DNA of 64,000 nucleotides from positions 1 through 64,000 of the forward strand of contig NZ_SIHJ01000006.1 in assembly GCF_007859765.1 (NCBI RefSeq), in the 5' to 3' direction. The stretch comes from Posidoniimonas corsicana (lineage in GTDB: Bacteria; Planctomycetota; Planctomycetia; Pirellulales; Lacipirellulaceae). The stretch's first letter is position 1. The number at the start of each line of letters is the position of its first letter. The position numbers were made by a program, and so were the translations under genes. The notes under the pieces were generated by a model, which saw only the letters and a list, made by a program, of their open reading frames with translations, ran no database searches and was not told where the DNA came from. Positions 31,993-40,122 of this stretch are shown in pieces.

Positions 31993-34206
31993 ATGACCCG
32001 CGTCGCACTCACCTGCGCTATAGCAACACTGTTCCTATCGTCAGAAGGCCTGCTGGCCAACACCCCGCTGCGGATCGACCTCAGCGCCGCAACCGGCAGG
32101 CGCGACGCGGAAACCACGGGCTGGCACGAATGGGAGATCAAGGAAGGGAGTAGCGTGAGTAAGGAGTTCGACGGTGTTACCGTAACGCTAGAGAGCTCCG
32201 GCGCGCCACTGCGAGGCTTCCTGCACAAAGCGAGCCTGGCGACCGGCGCCAGCTTGGCCGCCGACGGCGTCGAGTCACGTTCGACCATCGAGATCAAGAT
32301 CGCGGGCCTCGCCCCGGGAAAACACACGCTGGCGGCATTCCACAACCGCCCTGGCAATGGACCAACCAGCGGCGTGCAACTGCAGTCGGGTGAGCATCGC
32401 AGCGACGGCGCCCCGTCCCACGACGCGGCGCGCGACGACCAGATGGGCGCCACCTACGTTCCGTTCACCGCCGAACCAGGCGCCCCCGCGGTGCTGCGAC
32501 TAGCAGCCCTACCCGGCGGCGACGATCCCAGCATCGTTCTCAACGCCTTGGAGATCGACACAGGCGATCCACGCGAACGAGCATTCGCCCCCTCGCCCGC
32601 CAACTTCGATGAGCACACTGATGGCAAATCCGGCCAGGTTCGGCTGTCTTGGTCTGCGCCTGTCGACGCTAGGTCATTCCGCGTCTACCTAACCCGCGAC
32701 CGCGACTACAACGCCGCGGTCAACGCGGTGCGAGGAAGCGATTCAAGCACCGCGGTGCAGATCACCAACACCGATGAGCCTGAACTACCGGTCGCCGTTC
32801 TCCCCAACGACAGCCTGCAGCACTACTGCTGGCGGATCGACACGACCGACGGGCAGGGTCAGGTGACCCGTGGCGATGTCTGGACGTTCCGCGTGCGGCA
32901 TCTCGCGTTCCCCGGCGCCGAGGGCTACGGGCGTTTCGCGATCGGCGGACGCGGGGGACGAGTCTTCAAGGTCACGACACTCGCCGACGATGGCCCCGGC
33001 AGTCTCCGCGCCGCGGTCGGGGCGACCGGCCCGCGGACGATTGTGTTCGACGTGGGTGGTCGAATTGAACTCAAGTCACGCCTAACGCTTCGCGACAACT
33101 ACGTGACCATCGCTGGTCAAACGGCGCCTGGCAGTGGGATCTGCATCTCGAACTACAACATGGGGATGCTCGGCGCCCATGACAATATCCTCCGGTACCT
33201 CCGTGTGCGTCCGGGCGACACCTCCGGCGACACGCTCGACGGGATGGGCATGGCCAGCAGCGACCACTCGATCATCGACCACTGCTCAATCAGTTGGTCT
33301 CACGACGAGGCGTTCAGCTCACGCGGCGCCAGGAACATCACGCTCCAGCGGACGCTGATCAGCGAGGCGCTCAATATCGCAGGGCACCGCAAGTACGAAG
33401 AAGGCAAGCAGCACGGCTTCGCCGCGAGCATCAGCGGCGACATCGGATCGTTCCACCACAACCTGTTGGCCCACTGCGCAGGCCGCAACTGGAGCCTCGC
33501 CGGCGCCATCGACCAGGCCAACATCCACGCGGGCCGTTTAGATATACGCAACAACCTGGTCTACAACTGGGGCTACCGCACCACCGACGGCGGCGCCAAG
33601 AAGGTTCAGTTCGTCGCCAACTACTACAAGCCCGGCCCGGCGACTACCGTATTCCACATGCTCAAGCCCGAACGCAATCACGCTTTCGGCCCTCAAGACT
33701 ACTACGTCGAGGGGAATGTGATGGAAGGCCGCTACGGGCCCGCTCCACCGCTCGAAGGCGTTGTGGCCCCACGGGACGAACCGCTATCGGAATTCGTCTA
33801 CGACAAGCCGTTCTTCCCGAGCTATGTGCAGACCCAATCCGCCCGGGACGCGTACTTCGACATCCTGGCCGATGTGGGGTGCAATGTGCCCGCTCTTGAC
33901 GACCACGACAAACGAGTCATCGCCGAGACCCGAGACGGGACCGCGACCTTCACCGGCAGCCGCAGCGGACTGCCCGGCTTGCCTGACTCCCAAGAGGACG
34001 TCGGCGGCTGGGACGACTACCCAGAAGAGCGACGCCCCGCTGACTGGGACACAGACGATGATGGCATTCCGAACGCGTGGGAACGCAACCATGGGCTCGA
34101 CCCCAACGATCCCGCCGACGGCGCTGTCGACCGAAACGGGGATGGCTACACGAACCTCGAGGAGTACCTCAACGGGCTTGCAACGAGTTCCAATCACGCA
34201 TCGTGA
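31993..34206 (+). CDS. PL1-like pectate lyase with N-terminal accessory domains and Ca-binding tail
   Basis: A 737-residue secreted protein (leader about residues 1-22). Residues about 25-195 form a malectin/CBM-like beta-sandwich, about 200-295 an FN3-like domain (VRLSWSAPVDARSFRVYLTRD), and from about 300 a right-handed beta-helix typical of family 1 lyases: AFPGAEGYGRFAIGGRGG, LADDGPGSLRAAV, RTIVFDVGGRIEL, WSHDEAFSSRGARNITLQRTLI and HHNLLAHCAGRNW. It cleaves galacturonan by beta-elimination, with Ca as the usual cofactor. The last 60 residues are a thrombospondin-type-3-like Ca-binding tail (DTDDDGIPNAWERNHGLDPN, DRNGDGYTNLEEYLNG), shared with the lyase at 40123. The start ATG 31993 fits the signal peptide. 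Confidence 0.85.
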   Translation: MTRVALTCAIATLFLSSEGLLANTPLRIDLSAATGRRDAETTGWHEWEIKEGSSVSKEFDGVTVTLESSGAPLRGFLHKASLATGASLAADGVESRSTIEIKIAGLAPGKHTLAAFHNRPGNGPTSGVQLQSGEHRSDGAPSHDAARDDQMGATYVPFTAEPGAPAVLRLAALPGGDDPSIVLNALEIDTGDPRERAFAPSPANFDEHTDGKSGQVRLSWSAPVDARSFRVYLTRDRDYNAAVNAVRGSDSSTAVQITNTDEPELPVAVLPNDSLQHYCWRIDTTDGQGQVTRGDVWTFRVRHLAFPGAEGYGRFAIGGRGGRVFKVTTLADDGPGSLRAAVGATGPRTIVFDVGGRIELKSRLTLRDNYVTIAGQTAPGSGICISNYNMGMLGAHDNILRYLRVRPGDTSGDTLDGMGMASSDHSIIDHCSISWSHDEAFSSRGARNITLQRTLISEALNIAGHRKYEEGKQHGFAASISGDIGSFHHNLLAHCAGRNWSLAGAIDQANIHAGRLDIRNNLVYNWGYRTTDGGAKKVQFVANYYKPGPATTVFHMLKPERNHAFGPQDYYVEGNVMEGRYGPAPPLEGVVAPRDEPLSEFVYDKPFFPSYVQTQSARDAYFDILADVGCNVPALDDHDKRVIAETRDGTATFTGSRSGLPGLPDSQEDVGGWDDYPEERRPADWDTDDDGIPNAWERNHGLDPNDPADGAVDRNGDGYTNLEEYLNGLATSSNHAS

Positions 34207-34829
34207 GCAGGTTCGACTGGACTCCTCAAACGCTAGGTCATCACGACACCGGACTCTAAACAACGGCGTTGGATAAGCCAGCCAAACCTTCGCGTTGCAA
34301 ACCGTTAGCGAAACCCGTCACCAGGGGCGGGAACCCAGTCCCCCCAAACTACTGGCTGTATAGCAGGAGAGTCTCTGTAACCGCGTCTGCAACATGCCTC
34401 CCTACCGTCCCCAACTAACGCAATGCGGTGCTTCGCAAATCCACCAGGAGTGCAACATTTCACCCCCTCCTTGCAACACAGGGCACGCTGAAAAGTCTGA
34501 AAAGCAGGCGTCGAATGTGCTGACGACGCCACAAAGGCTGGTAGTATGAGTGATGACGGGAATGCCAACGGCCGCGTCTGCGGCGATAACTTGTCCTGGC
34601 GTCCGTCGTTGTGGGCCTCTGTTCCTTTTCTCCTTACGCCGTCGAGACTGTCGCTAGCGGAGCGTAGTGGTCTTACGCCTACTCGAACGATCGGCTGCTT
34701 GAGAACCGGGTGATGCCCCACGCGTACTGTCACTTCCTAATCTTTTTGCTGGTTGATTCTGCTGCTCGCCGCCCTGGTCTAGCGCGGCTCCAAGCACCGT
34801 GAGTCCTTATCAACTTTGAGGGAGAACTA
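34207..34829. other. Long intergenic region upstream of PEP-CTERM gene
   Basis: About 620 bp without a supported gene; open frames on the minus strand have no recognisable family and unlikely composition. Visible features are a tandem CTGAAAAG repeat (34489-34505), several TTGCAAC/TGCAACA words (34293-34485), and TAGTATGAG at 34542-34550, a possible -10 element. A large leader or an unannotated small RNA is possible because the downstream gene starts only at 34830 with GAGGGAG before its ATG. Confidence 0.45.
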
Positions 34830-35852
34830 ATGAAGATCGCGACAACGTGCTTCGGCGTGATCGCCGTTGCCTTGATGGCGCTGCCGGCTGGGGCAGAGCT
34901 CATCTCGTACGAAGGCTTCCAGTACGCCGACGGCACCGACATCGGCCTCGGTCCGGGGTCGGACGGCGGCTCGGGTTGGTCCAACGAATGGACCCGGAAC
35001 GGCAGCAATGGCGACCCCAACAGCCTGCGTGCTGTCGGCGGTGGCCTGTCCTACACCGACACGATGGGCCGGACGCTGGTGACCTCGGGCAACTATGGCC
35101 TTGTCGACTTCAACGGCCTGAACGACGACCGCGACGGCGGCGGACGCAACGCCCAGTGGTACCGGAACATGGACCTTTCCGGCTATGGCGCCGCGAACAT
35201 GACGGAAGTCGTCGGTGTCGGCGGTTCGTACTACATCTCGTTCATTGGTGAGCGTCGCGGGTTCCACGACCCGCTGGTCGTTGACACCGACAACGATGGT
35301 GGTGGCGACCAGACTCAGTACCACCCGAACGTCTACGCCCGCAACGCCCACTTCACCCTGCTCAATGGCGGTGGTCTGGGCGAGGTTGCTCAGATCGGCA
35401 ACCCGTCGAACAAGACGACCGACCGCTGGACCCTCCGCGCGAAGAACGCCGCGGTCGACGACGCGGTCAGCGACGAGCGGTTCTCTTACAACCAGCAATT
35501 TGTCGTGGTGAAGGTCACCGCCGGCAACCTGGACATCAACGATGTCAATTTCATCCCCGACCTCGTTGAGGTTTGGTTGAACCCAGACCTTTCCTCCGAG
35601 GGCCTGAACGGCGCCCCGGACATGTCGAAGTTCATCCTCGACAACGGCGTTGATCCCATCGACCTCGCCCAGACCGGCGTCGGCCTGCTAGCAGGCAGTG
35701 AAGGCGGCAACCGCCGCGGAGCCGTGATGGCGTTCGACGAAATCCGCGTCGGCCTCGATTGGGAGTCGGTCACACCGAACGTGCCCGAGCCCACCTCGCT
35801 GGCGCTGCTTAGCCTCTGCGGCCTGGGTCTCGCGACCCGCCGCCGCGGCTAA
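34830..35852 (+). CDS. PEP-CTERM secreted protein of unknown function
   Basis: A 340-residue protein with signal peptide MKIATTCFGVIAVALMALPAGA and a classic C-terminal sorting signal VPEPTSLALLSLCGLGLATRRRG. The body begins with LISYEGFQYADGTDIG, a pattern I associate with planctomycete and verrucomicrobial PEP-CTERM proteins having a LamG/concanavalin-like sandwich, followed by GSGWSNEWTRNG and a near-C-terminal MAFDEIRVGLDWESV. That fold would suit carbohydrate binding, but no binding residues can be assigned. It has a good ribosome binding site (GAGGGAG, spacing about 7). It sits in the middle of the pectin locus, ahead of another PEP-CTERM protein, and is followed by a strong hairpin. 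Confidence 0.78.
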   Translation: MKIATTCFGVIAVALMALPAGAELISYEGFQYADGTDIGLGPGSDGGSGWSNEWTRNGSNGDPNSLRAVGGGLSYTDTMGRTLVTSGNYGLVDFNGLNDDRDGGGRNAQWYRNMDLSGYGAANMTEVVGVGGSYYISFIGERRGFHDPLVVDTDNDGGGDQTQYHPNVYARNAHFTLLNGGGLGEVAQIGNPSNKTTDRWTLRAKNAAVDDAVSDERFSYNQQFVVVKVTAGNLDINDVNFIPDLVEVWLNPDLSSEGLNGAPDMSKFILDNGVDPIDLAQTGVGLLAGSEGGNRRGAVMAFDEIRVGLDWESVTPNVPEPTSLALLSLCGLGLATRRRG

Positions 35853-35905
35853 AACCCAAGAGACAGCTGCCCGCGTCCCAATCGCCGCGCAGCAAGAACG
35901 ACTCG

Positions 35906-35934
35906 CGGCGCCCACGGCCAGTTCGTGGGCGCCG
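35906..35934 (+). terminator. Terminator-like hairpin after the PEP-CTERM gene
   Basis: A perfect 10-bp stem (CGGCGCCCAC at 35906-35915, GTGGGCGCCG at 35925-35934) with a 9-nt loop lies 53 bp after the stop codon. It is followed by CCCCTTATGG, only a weak pyrimidine tract. It separates the two PEP-CTERM genes and probably ends the upstream transcript. Confidence 0.6.
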
Positions 35935-36132
35935 CCCCTTATGGACAGAGAGCACCAAGATACCCCCGCGGCCAGCGCGCCGCGCAGTGGACGCGCCGGC
36001 CTCGCGGCTCCGCGGATGAGCACCGCCACCGTTCGCTGACACGCAGGACACGCCCGGAATTTCGCCGAGGCGACTGCGATTCTGTAAGACTTACCCCTGT
36101 AGGAGACTTCGCACAGGAGCGGAGGGAAGCAG

Positions 36133-39100
36133 ATGAAACGGGCAATCACCAAGACAGCTTTGATCACGGCGCTGGGAATCACCCTGTCAACGACCCCGGT
36201 CCAGGCGCAGACCACACTGGCGGAGTTCCAGTGGAACAATCTCAGCCCCTCCGGCCCCCAGGACTGGACCAACCCCTCAAACTGGCTTGCGCCAGGAGTC
36301 ACCTCGGGAAATGCAACCTATCCCGACGACCCCAATCACAACAACGTCGATCCCGACGCTGTTGGTCCGGTCGCTGGCGCCAACCTGTCCGTTGCCCTTA
36401 CATCCGACTTGGAAGTCCGCCTAAATAGCGGCGACATCACGATCTCGTCCCTGACGCTTGGCGTCGACGGCCGCACCACCACCGTCAGCGGACCGGGCCG
36501 CCTCCTGTTTGAACAAGACGAGCCTTCGATCGTGGTGATGATCCCAGACCCGGACCCCGAGGCTGAGCCGGGCGCGATGGTCGATTCGTACACTTGCTCG
36601 TTCAACTGCGGCAACTCGCTGGTAATGAGCACCGGATCCACATCGACGAACATCATTAGCGCCGTCGTGGGTTCGACCGAGCGGATCGACTTTGCAGGCC
36701 CACGAACCCTGACTCTGGCCGGTGGCTTCCAGGAAGTCGCGGTTGACTCGATGGATGACAATGTCGCCAACAATACCGCCATTCGCAGCCACATTGGAGT
36801 GTATAACCCGGCCGTCAGCATCGAATCGCAGCCGCGACTGTTGGTCACGGGGCAGACGGTCACAGTAGTCGACAACCTGCTCAATGCCGACATGCAGCCG
36901 GAAGACGTACCCCTCTACCTGGGATCCGGATTCACCGGTACCCCCGAGTTGCTCAACGATGAGAATACCGAGATGGGACAGGGATTCCCCTCCGGAATCA
37001 TCGACCTGGTCGGCGGCATCACCGGCGGGGGCCGGATTCGTCTCGGGAGCGAGTCCCGCTCTTCAGACGGCCAGCCGCTGGGCACGGTCGTTCTCTACGA
37101 GAACTCCTACACTGGCAGCACCGTAATCGACCGCGGCAACGTGATCCTTCGAGACGACCTGGCCTTCGGTCCTAGCGGCTCGGTCCGCAACGGCAACCCG
37201 GCGAACTCGATCGGCTTCAACCTCATCGTCGAACCCGGCCCCGAAGAGTCCGGCGAGGGCTTAGAGCGTGTAATCGCCAACAACTTCAGCGTTCCGCACG
37301 ACTTCACAATCAAGGGCCAGCACTCGCTCAAGATCACCGGCAACGCCCCGGCGTCCAATAGCGCGGGCTGGGTCAACCTGCTGCCCGAAGGCGAAACGTT
37401 CACACTAAGCGGCCGCCTGTACACCAACGAAAACCCACAAAACACTTACACGTTCGACGGCAGTGGGCGGACGGTGATCCAAGGCCAGATGGCCAACGCG
37501 GCGAACGCGTTCCTCGACACGGTCGCCGCGGCAACAACCGTTTTTGAGAAGCTGGGCAGCGGCGTTCTGGTGGTCGAGTCGAGCCTGAACGGCAACACCA
37601 ACACCTTCAAGGCGGGTAACACGAACCCCAATCCAGACACGATCCTGATCGACGGCGGCAACCTCCACTTCGCCACCGTGGGCGACATGGGCAACGTGAC
37701 CGGTAAGGTGCGTTCGACCGGTGGGGCCATCGGCGTTGACACCGGCACGATTGCCGCCATCAACGATGGATCTGGCAACTTCGCCAGCCGCTTCACCACA
37801 AGCGATAACGGCGGCCTGATGCTGACAAACGCCGCTGACGCGGCTGCTACGCTCGACTTCACAACGGGCAACCTCGCCCAGTTCGCAAACATGACCGTGG
37901 CAGCCCATGAAGACGGCACCACGTTTACCGGCACGATCACGCCGGCAAACAATACGTACCGCCTGGGCGGCGGCAGCGGCACCCTGACCCTCGCGGCCAG
38001 CAAGCTCGCAGGCGCCCCGAACCTGGTGGTCACCAACGGCGGCGACTACCGCAACCCCGACGGCGAGGACCGCGTAAGACTAGGCATGGTGCGCGTCACC
38101 GGCGTCACCAACAACGCGCTGACCACCACCGTGATGGGCAAGTACCACCGGACCCTGCAAGACCAGGCCGTTGCGGACAACGTCGGCCCCGCCTCGCTCC
38201 AGTACCACGGCACCACCCTCGCGGTTGAGAGTTTGGCCGACGGCGCTAGCAGCCTTGGTTCGCTGACCACCGCCTCGAGCCTGTTCATCCAGGGCTCCAC
38301 TCTCCGCTACGAGGGCGCCGCGGGCAGTTCGAATCGGCTGTTCACCGTCGGCACTGCTGGCGCCACCCTGGACGCGTCCGGCGCCGGCGCCATCAACCTC
38401 ACCAACACGTCCGCCCTGGCGTTCGACATCGCTCAATCTCGCACCGGCGATATGGACGGTTTCGAAGGCCAGGTGGTGTACAACATCAGCGACACCAGCG
38501 ACCTGGTGATCGGCATGGGGGTCAGCGATTCCGAGGGCGTGCTCCCCGCGGGCACCGTGATCACCAGCGTCGGCACCAACCGCATTGGTGTGAGCGCTGA
38601 GATCGACCAGAGCATTTTCGAGGAGAACGCGACGATCACCTTTACCGAGATCGAACGCACCCTCGCGCTGACCGGCTCCAACACCGGGAACAACACCCTG
38701 GCGGCCCAGATCGGCAACTCGTCGAACGGCGGCGTTGTTGCGATCGAAAAGTCGGGCGCGGGCAAATGGGTGCTCAGCAACGCCGCGAACAATTACACCG
38801 GCGACACCACCGTCGAGGAGGGCACCCTGAGCCTCGGAGCCGCTTTCCTCAACGACATGTCAAGCGTGGAGCTGTTCTCTGGCGCCATCCTCGACCTCAA
38901 CTACACAGGTTCAGACGTCATCGATTCGCTGTTCTTCAACGAATCTCTGATGCCCGCCGGCACCTGGGGCAGCCTTGCCTCAAGCGCCGCGAACAAGCGG
39001 AGCTGGTTTACCGGCCTCGGCATCTTGAACGTGACTAACGGCGCCGTGATCGAAGGCCTGCCCGGCGACTTTAACAACGACGGCATGGTCGACGCGGCGG

Positions 39101-39324
39101 ACTACACCGTGTGGCGGGACAACCTGGGCCAGGACGACGGAGCCCTCAACGGGAACGGCACCGGCACCGGCACCGTGGTGCAGGCCGACTACAATCTGTG
39201 GCGTTCGAACTACGGCATGTCCGCCCCGTCGCTCGAGGCGGCCGCGGGCGTTGCCCCCGAACCAGCCGCACTACTGCTCGCACTGACGGCGATGCCGCTG
39301 GCCGTGGGACGGAAGCGTCGGTAG
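36133..39324 (+). CDS. Very large beta-helix (PATR-repeat) dockerin PEP-CTERM surface protein
   Basis: A 1063-residue protein with a signal peptide (about residues 1-29). The middle is Asn/Gly/Thr-rich, with autotransporter-associated beta-strand repeats, clearest at EKSGAGKWVLSNAANNYTGDTTVEEGTLSL and YENSYTGSTVIDRGNVIL, predicting a long beta-helix. Near residues 977-1030 is a paired dockerin-like element (GDFNNDGMVDAADYTVWRDN, then VVQADYNLWRSNYG), followed by a PEP-CTERM signal (APEPAALLLALTAMPLAVGRKRR). There is no autotransporter barrel. GGAGG lies 6-12 bp before ATG 36133. It probably forms a cell-surface fibre or layer and may hold polysaccharide near the secreted enzymes; this is inference from position. 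A perfect hairpin lies downstream. Confidence 0.82.
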   Translation: MKRAITKTALITALGITLSTTPVQAQTTLAEFQWNNLSPSGPQDWTNPSNWLAPGVTSGNATYPDDPNHNNVDPDAVGPVAGANLSVALTSDLEVRLNSGDITISSLTLGVDGRTTTVSGPGRLLFEQDEPSIVVMIPDPDPEAEPGAMVDSYTCSFNCGNSLVMSTGSTSTNIISAVVGSTERIDFAGPRTLTLAGGFQEVAVDSMDDNVANNTAIRSHIGVYNPAVSIESQPRLLVTGQTVTVVDNLLNADMQPEDVPLYLGSGFTGTPELLNDENTEMGQGFPSGIIDLVGGITGGGRIRLGSESRSSDGQPLGTVVLYENSYTGSTVIDRGNVILRDDLAFGPSGSVRNGNPANSIGFNLIVEPGPEESGEGLERVIANNFSVPHDFTIKGQHSLKITGNAPASNSAGWVNLLPEGETFTLSGRLYTNENPQNTYTFDGSGRTVIQGQMANAANAFLDTVAAATTVFEKLGSGVLVVESSLNGNTNTFKAGNTNPNPDTILIDGGNLHFATVGDMGNVTGKVRSTGGAIGVDTGTIAAINDGSGNFASRFTTSDNGGLMLTNAADAAATLDFTTGNLAQFANMTVAAHEDGTTFTGTITPANNTYRLGGGSGTLTLAASKLAGAPNLVVTNGGDYRNPDGEDRVRLGMVRVTGVTNNALTTTVMGKYHRTLQDQAVADNVGPASLQYHGTTLAVESLADGASSLGSLTTASSLFIQGSTLRYEGAAGSSNRLFTVGTAGATLDASGAGAINLTNTSALAFDIAQSRTGDMDGFEGQVVYNISDTSDLVIGMGVSDSEGVLPAGTVITSVGTNRIGVSAEIDQSIFEENATITFTEIERTLALTGSNTGNNTLAAQIGNSSNGGVVAIEKSGAGKWVLSNAANNYTGDTTVEEGTLSLGAAFLNDMSSVELFSGAILDLNYTGSDVIDSLFFNESLMPAGTWGSLASSAANKRSWFTGLGILNVTNGAVIEGLPGDFNNDGMVDAADYTVWRDNLGQDDGALNGNGTGTGTVVQADYNLWRSNYGMSAPSLEAAAGVAPEPAALLLALTAMPLAVGRKRR

Positions 39325-39377
39325 CCGCCCACCGGATGGCCTCGGGGCTCCCCGCCCCATGATGCAACTTAGTCGGG

Positions 39378-39406
39378 GCGTAGCGGCGGGTCTCCCGCCG
39401 CTACGC
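39378..39406 (+). terminator. Perfect 13-bp stem hairpin (GCGTAGCGGCGGG)
   Basis: GCGTAGCGGCGGG (39378-39390), TCT loop, CCCGCCGCTACGC (39394-39406): a perfect 13-bp stem with a 3-nt loop, 53 bp after the PATR-protein stop and 47 bp before the DUF3826 gene. No T-run follows. Its outline matches the hairpin at 10762-10786, so it may be a mobile or repeated palindrome acting as terminator. Confidence 0.65.
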
Positions 39407-39453
39407 TCATTGCTAAGCAACCCGCCTACACAAGCCTGGAGCCTTGTGCCCCT

Positions 39454-40119
39454 ATGACCGCCCGACGGCGCGCCCGGCGTCTCCTGTTGTCCGTAATGGC
39501 TGCGTTCTCCCTCGCTGGCGGCGCCAACGCCGCTCAGGACCTTTCGCCCGAGGAGGCCGAGTACCGCAAGGTGATCCGCGGCAGGGCCGAGAAGATCGTC
39601 GAGCAGCTCGACCTCACCGACCGCGAGCAGGCCGAGAGGGTCATCGTGCTGGTCGCGGACTACTACCGCGGCCTTCGTGACAATCACGACGAACGGGATG
39701 CGCAACTTTCTTCAGCCGACGAGGACCAACGTCAAAGCATCCGCAACGAGTCACAACTCGCCGTGCAGAAGCTGCACCGGCAGTTCGTCGCCGCGATCTC
39801 AGCCGAGGTGTCGCCGGAGCAGGTGGGACAGGTTAAAGACGGCCTGACGTACGGCGTCGTAGACGTCACCCTAGGCGCGTACAAAGAGTTGCTGCCGGAC
39901 CTGACGGACGAAGAGCTGCGTTACATCCGAGCCAACCTGATCGAGGCCCGCGAGTATGCGATGGACGGGGGCTCATCCCGCGAGAAGCACGGCTGGTTCG
40001 GGAAGTACAAGGGGCGGATCAACAACTACCTCTCAGCCCACGGGTACGACCTGAAACAGGCCGAACACGAGCTCGCCGACCGCAAGCGTCGCGCCGCGGC
40101 CGCCAATCAAGCAAGGTAA
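39454..40119 (+). CDS. DUF3826 domain protein
   Basis: A 221-residue secreted protein (basic leader MTARRRARRLLLSVMAAFSLAGGANAAQ). The remainder is largely helical and matches what I recall of DUF3826: EYRKVIRGRAEKIVEQLDLTD, VADYYRGLRDNHDERD, QVKDGLTYGVVDVTLGAYKELLPDLTDEE and KHGWFGKYKGRINNYLSAHGYD. The function of the family is unknown, but it is commonly found beside pectate lyases and rhamnogalacturonan genes in Bacteroidetes and planctomycetes, as here. The gap to the lyase gene is 3 bp, so they are co-transcribed and probably translationally coupled. It is the first gene of a five-gene plus-strand operon reaching to 47801. Confidence 0.85.
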   Translation: MTARRRARRLLLSVMAAFSLAGGANAAQDLSPEEAEYRKVIRGRAEKIVEQLDLTDREQAERVIVLVADYYRGLRDNHDERDAQLSSADEDQRQSIRNESQLAVQKLHRQFVAAISAEVSPEQVGQVKDGLTYGVVDVTLGAYKELLPDLTDEELRYIRANLIEAREYAMDGGSSREKHGWFGKYKGRINNYLSAHGYDLKQAEHELADRKRRAAAANQAR

Positions 40120-40122
40120 GGA

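Noticed and set aside
34305-35020. Two minus-strand open frames in the gap before and across the PEP-CTERM gene start
   Set aside because: No homologous motif, biased composition and no ribosome binding site; treated as non-coding.
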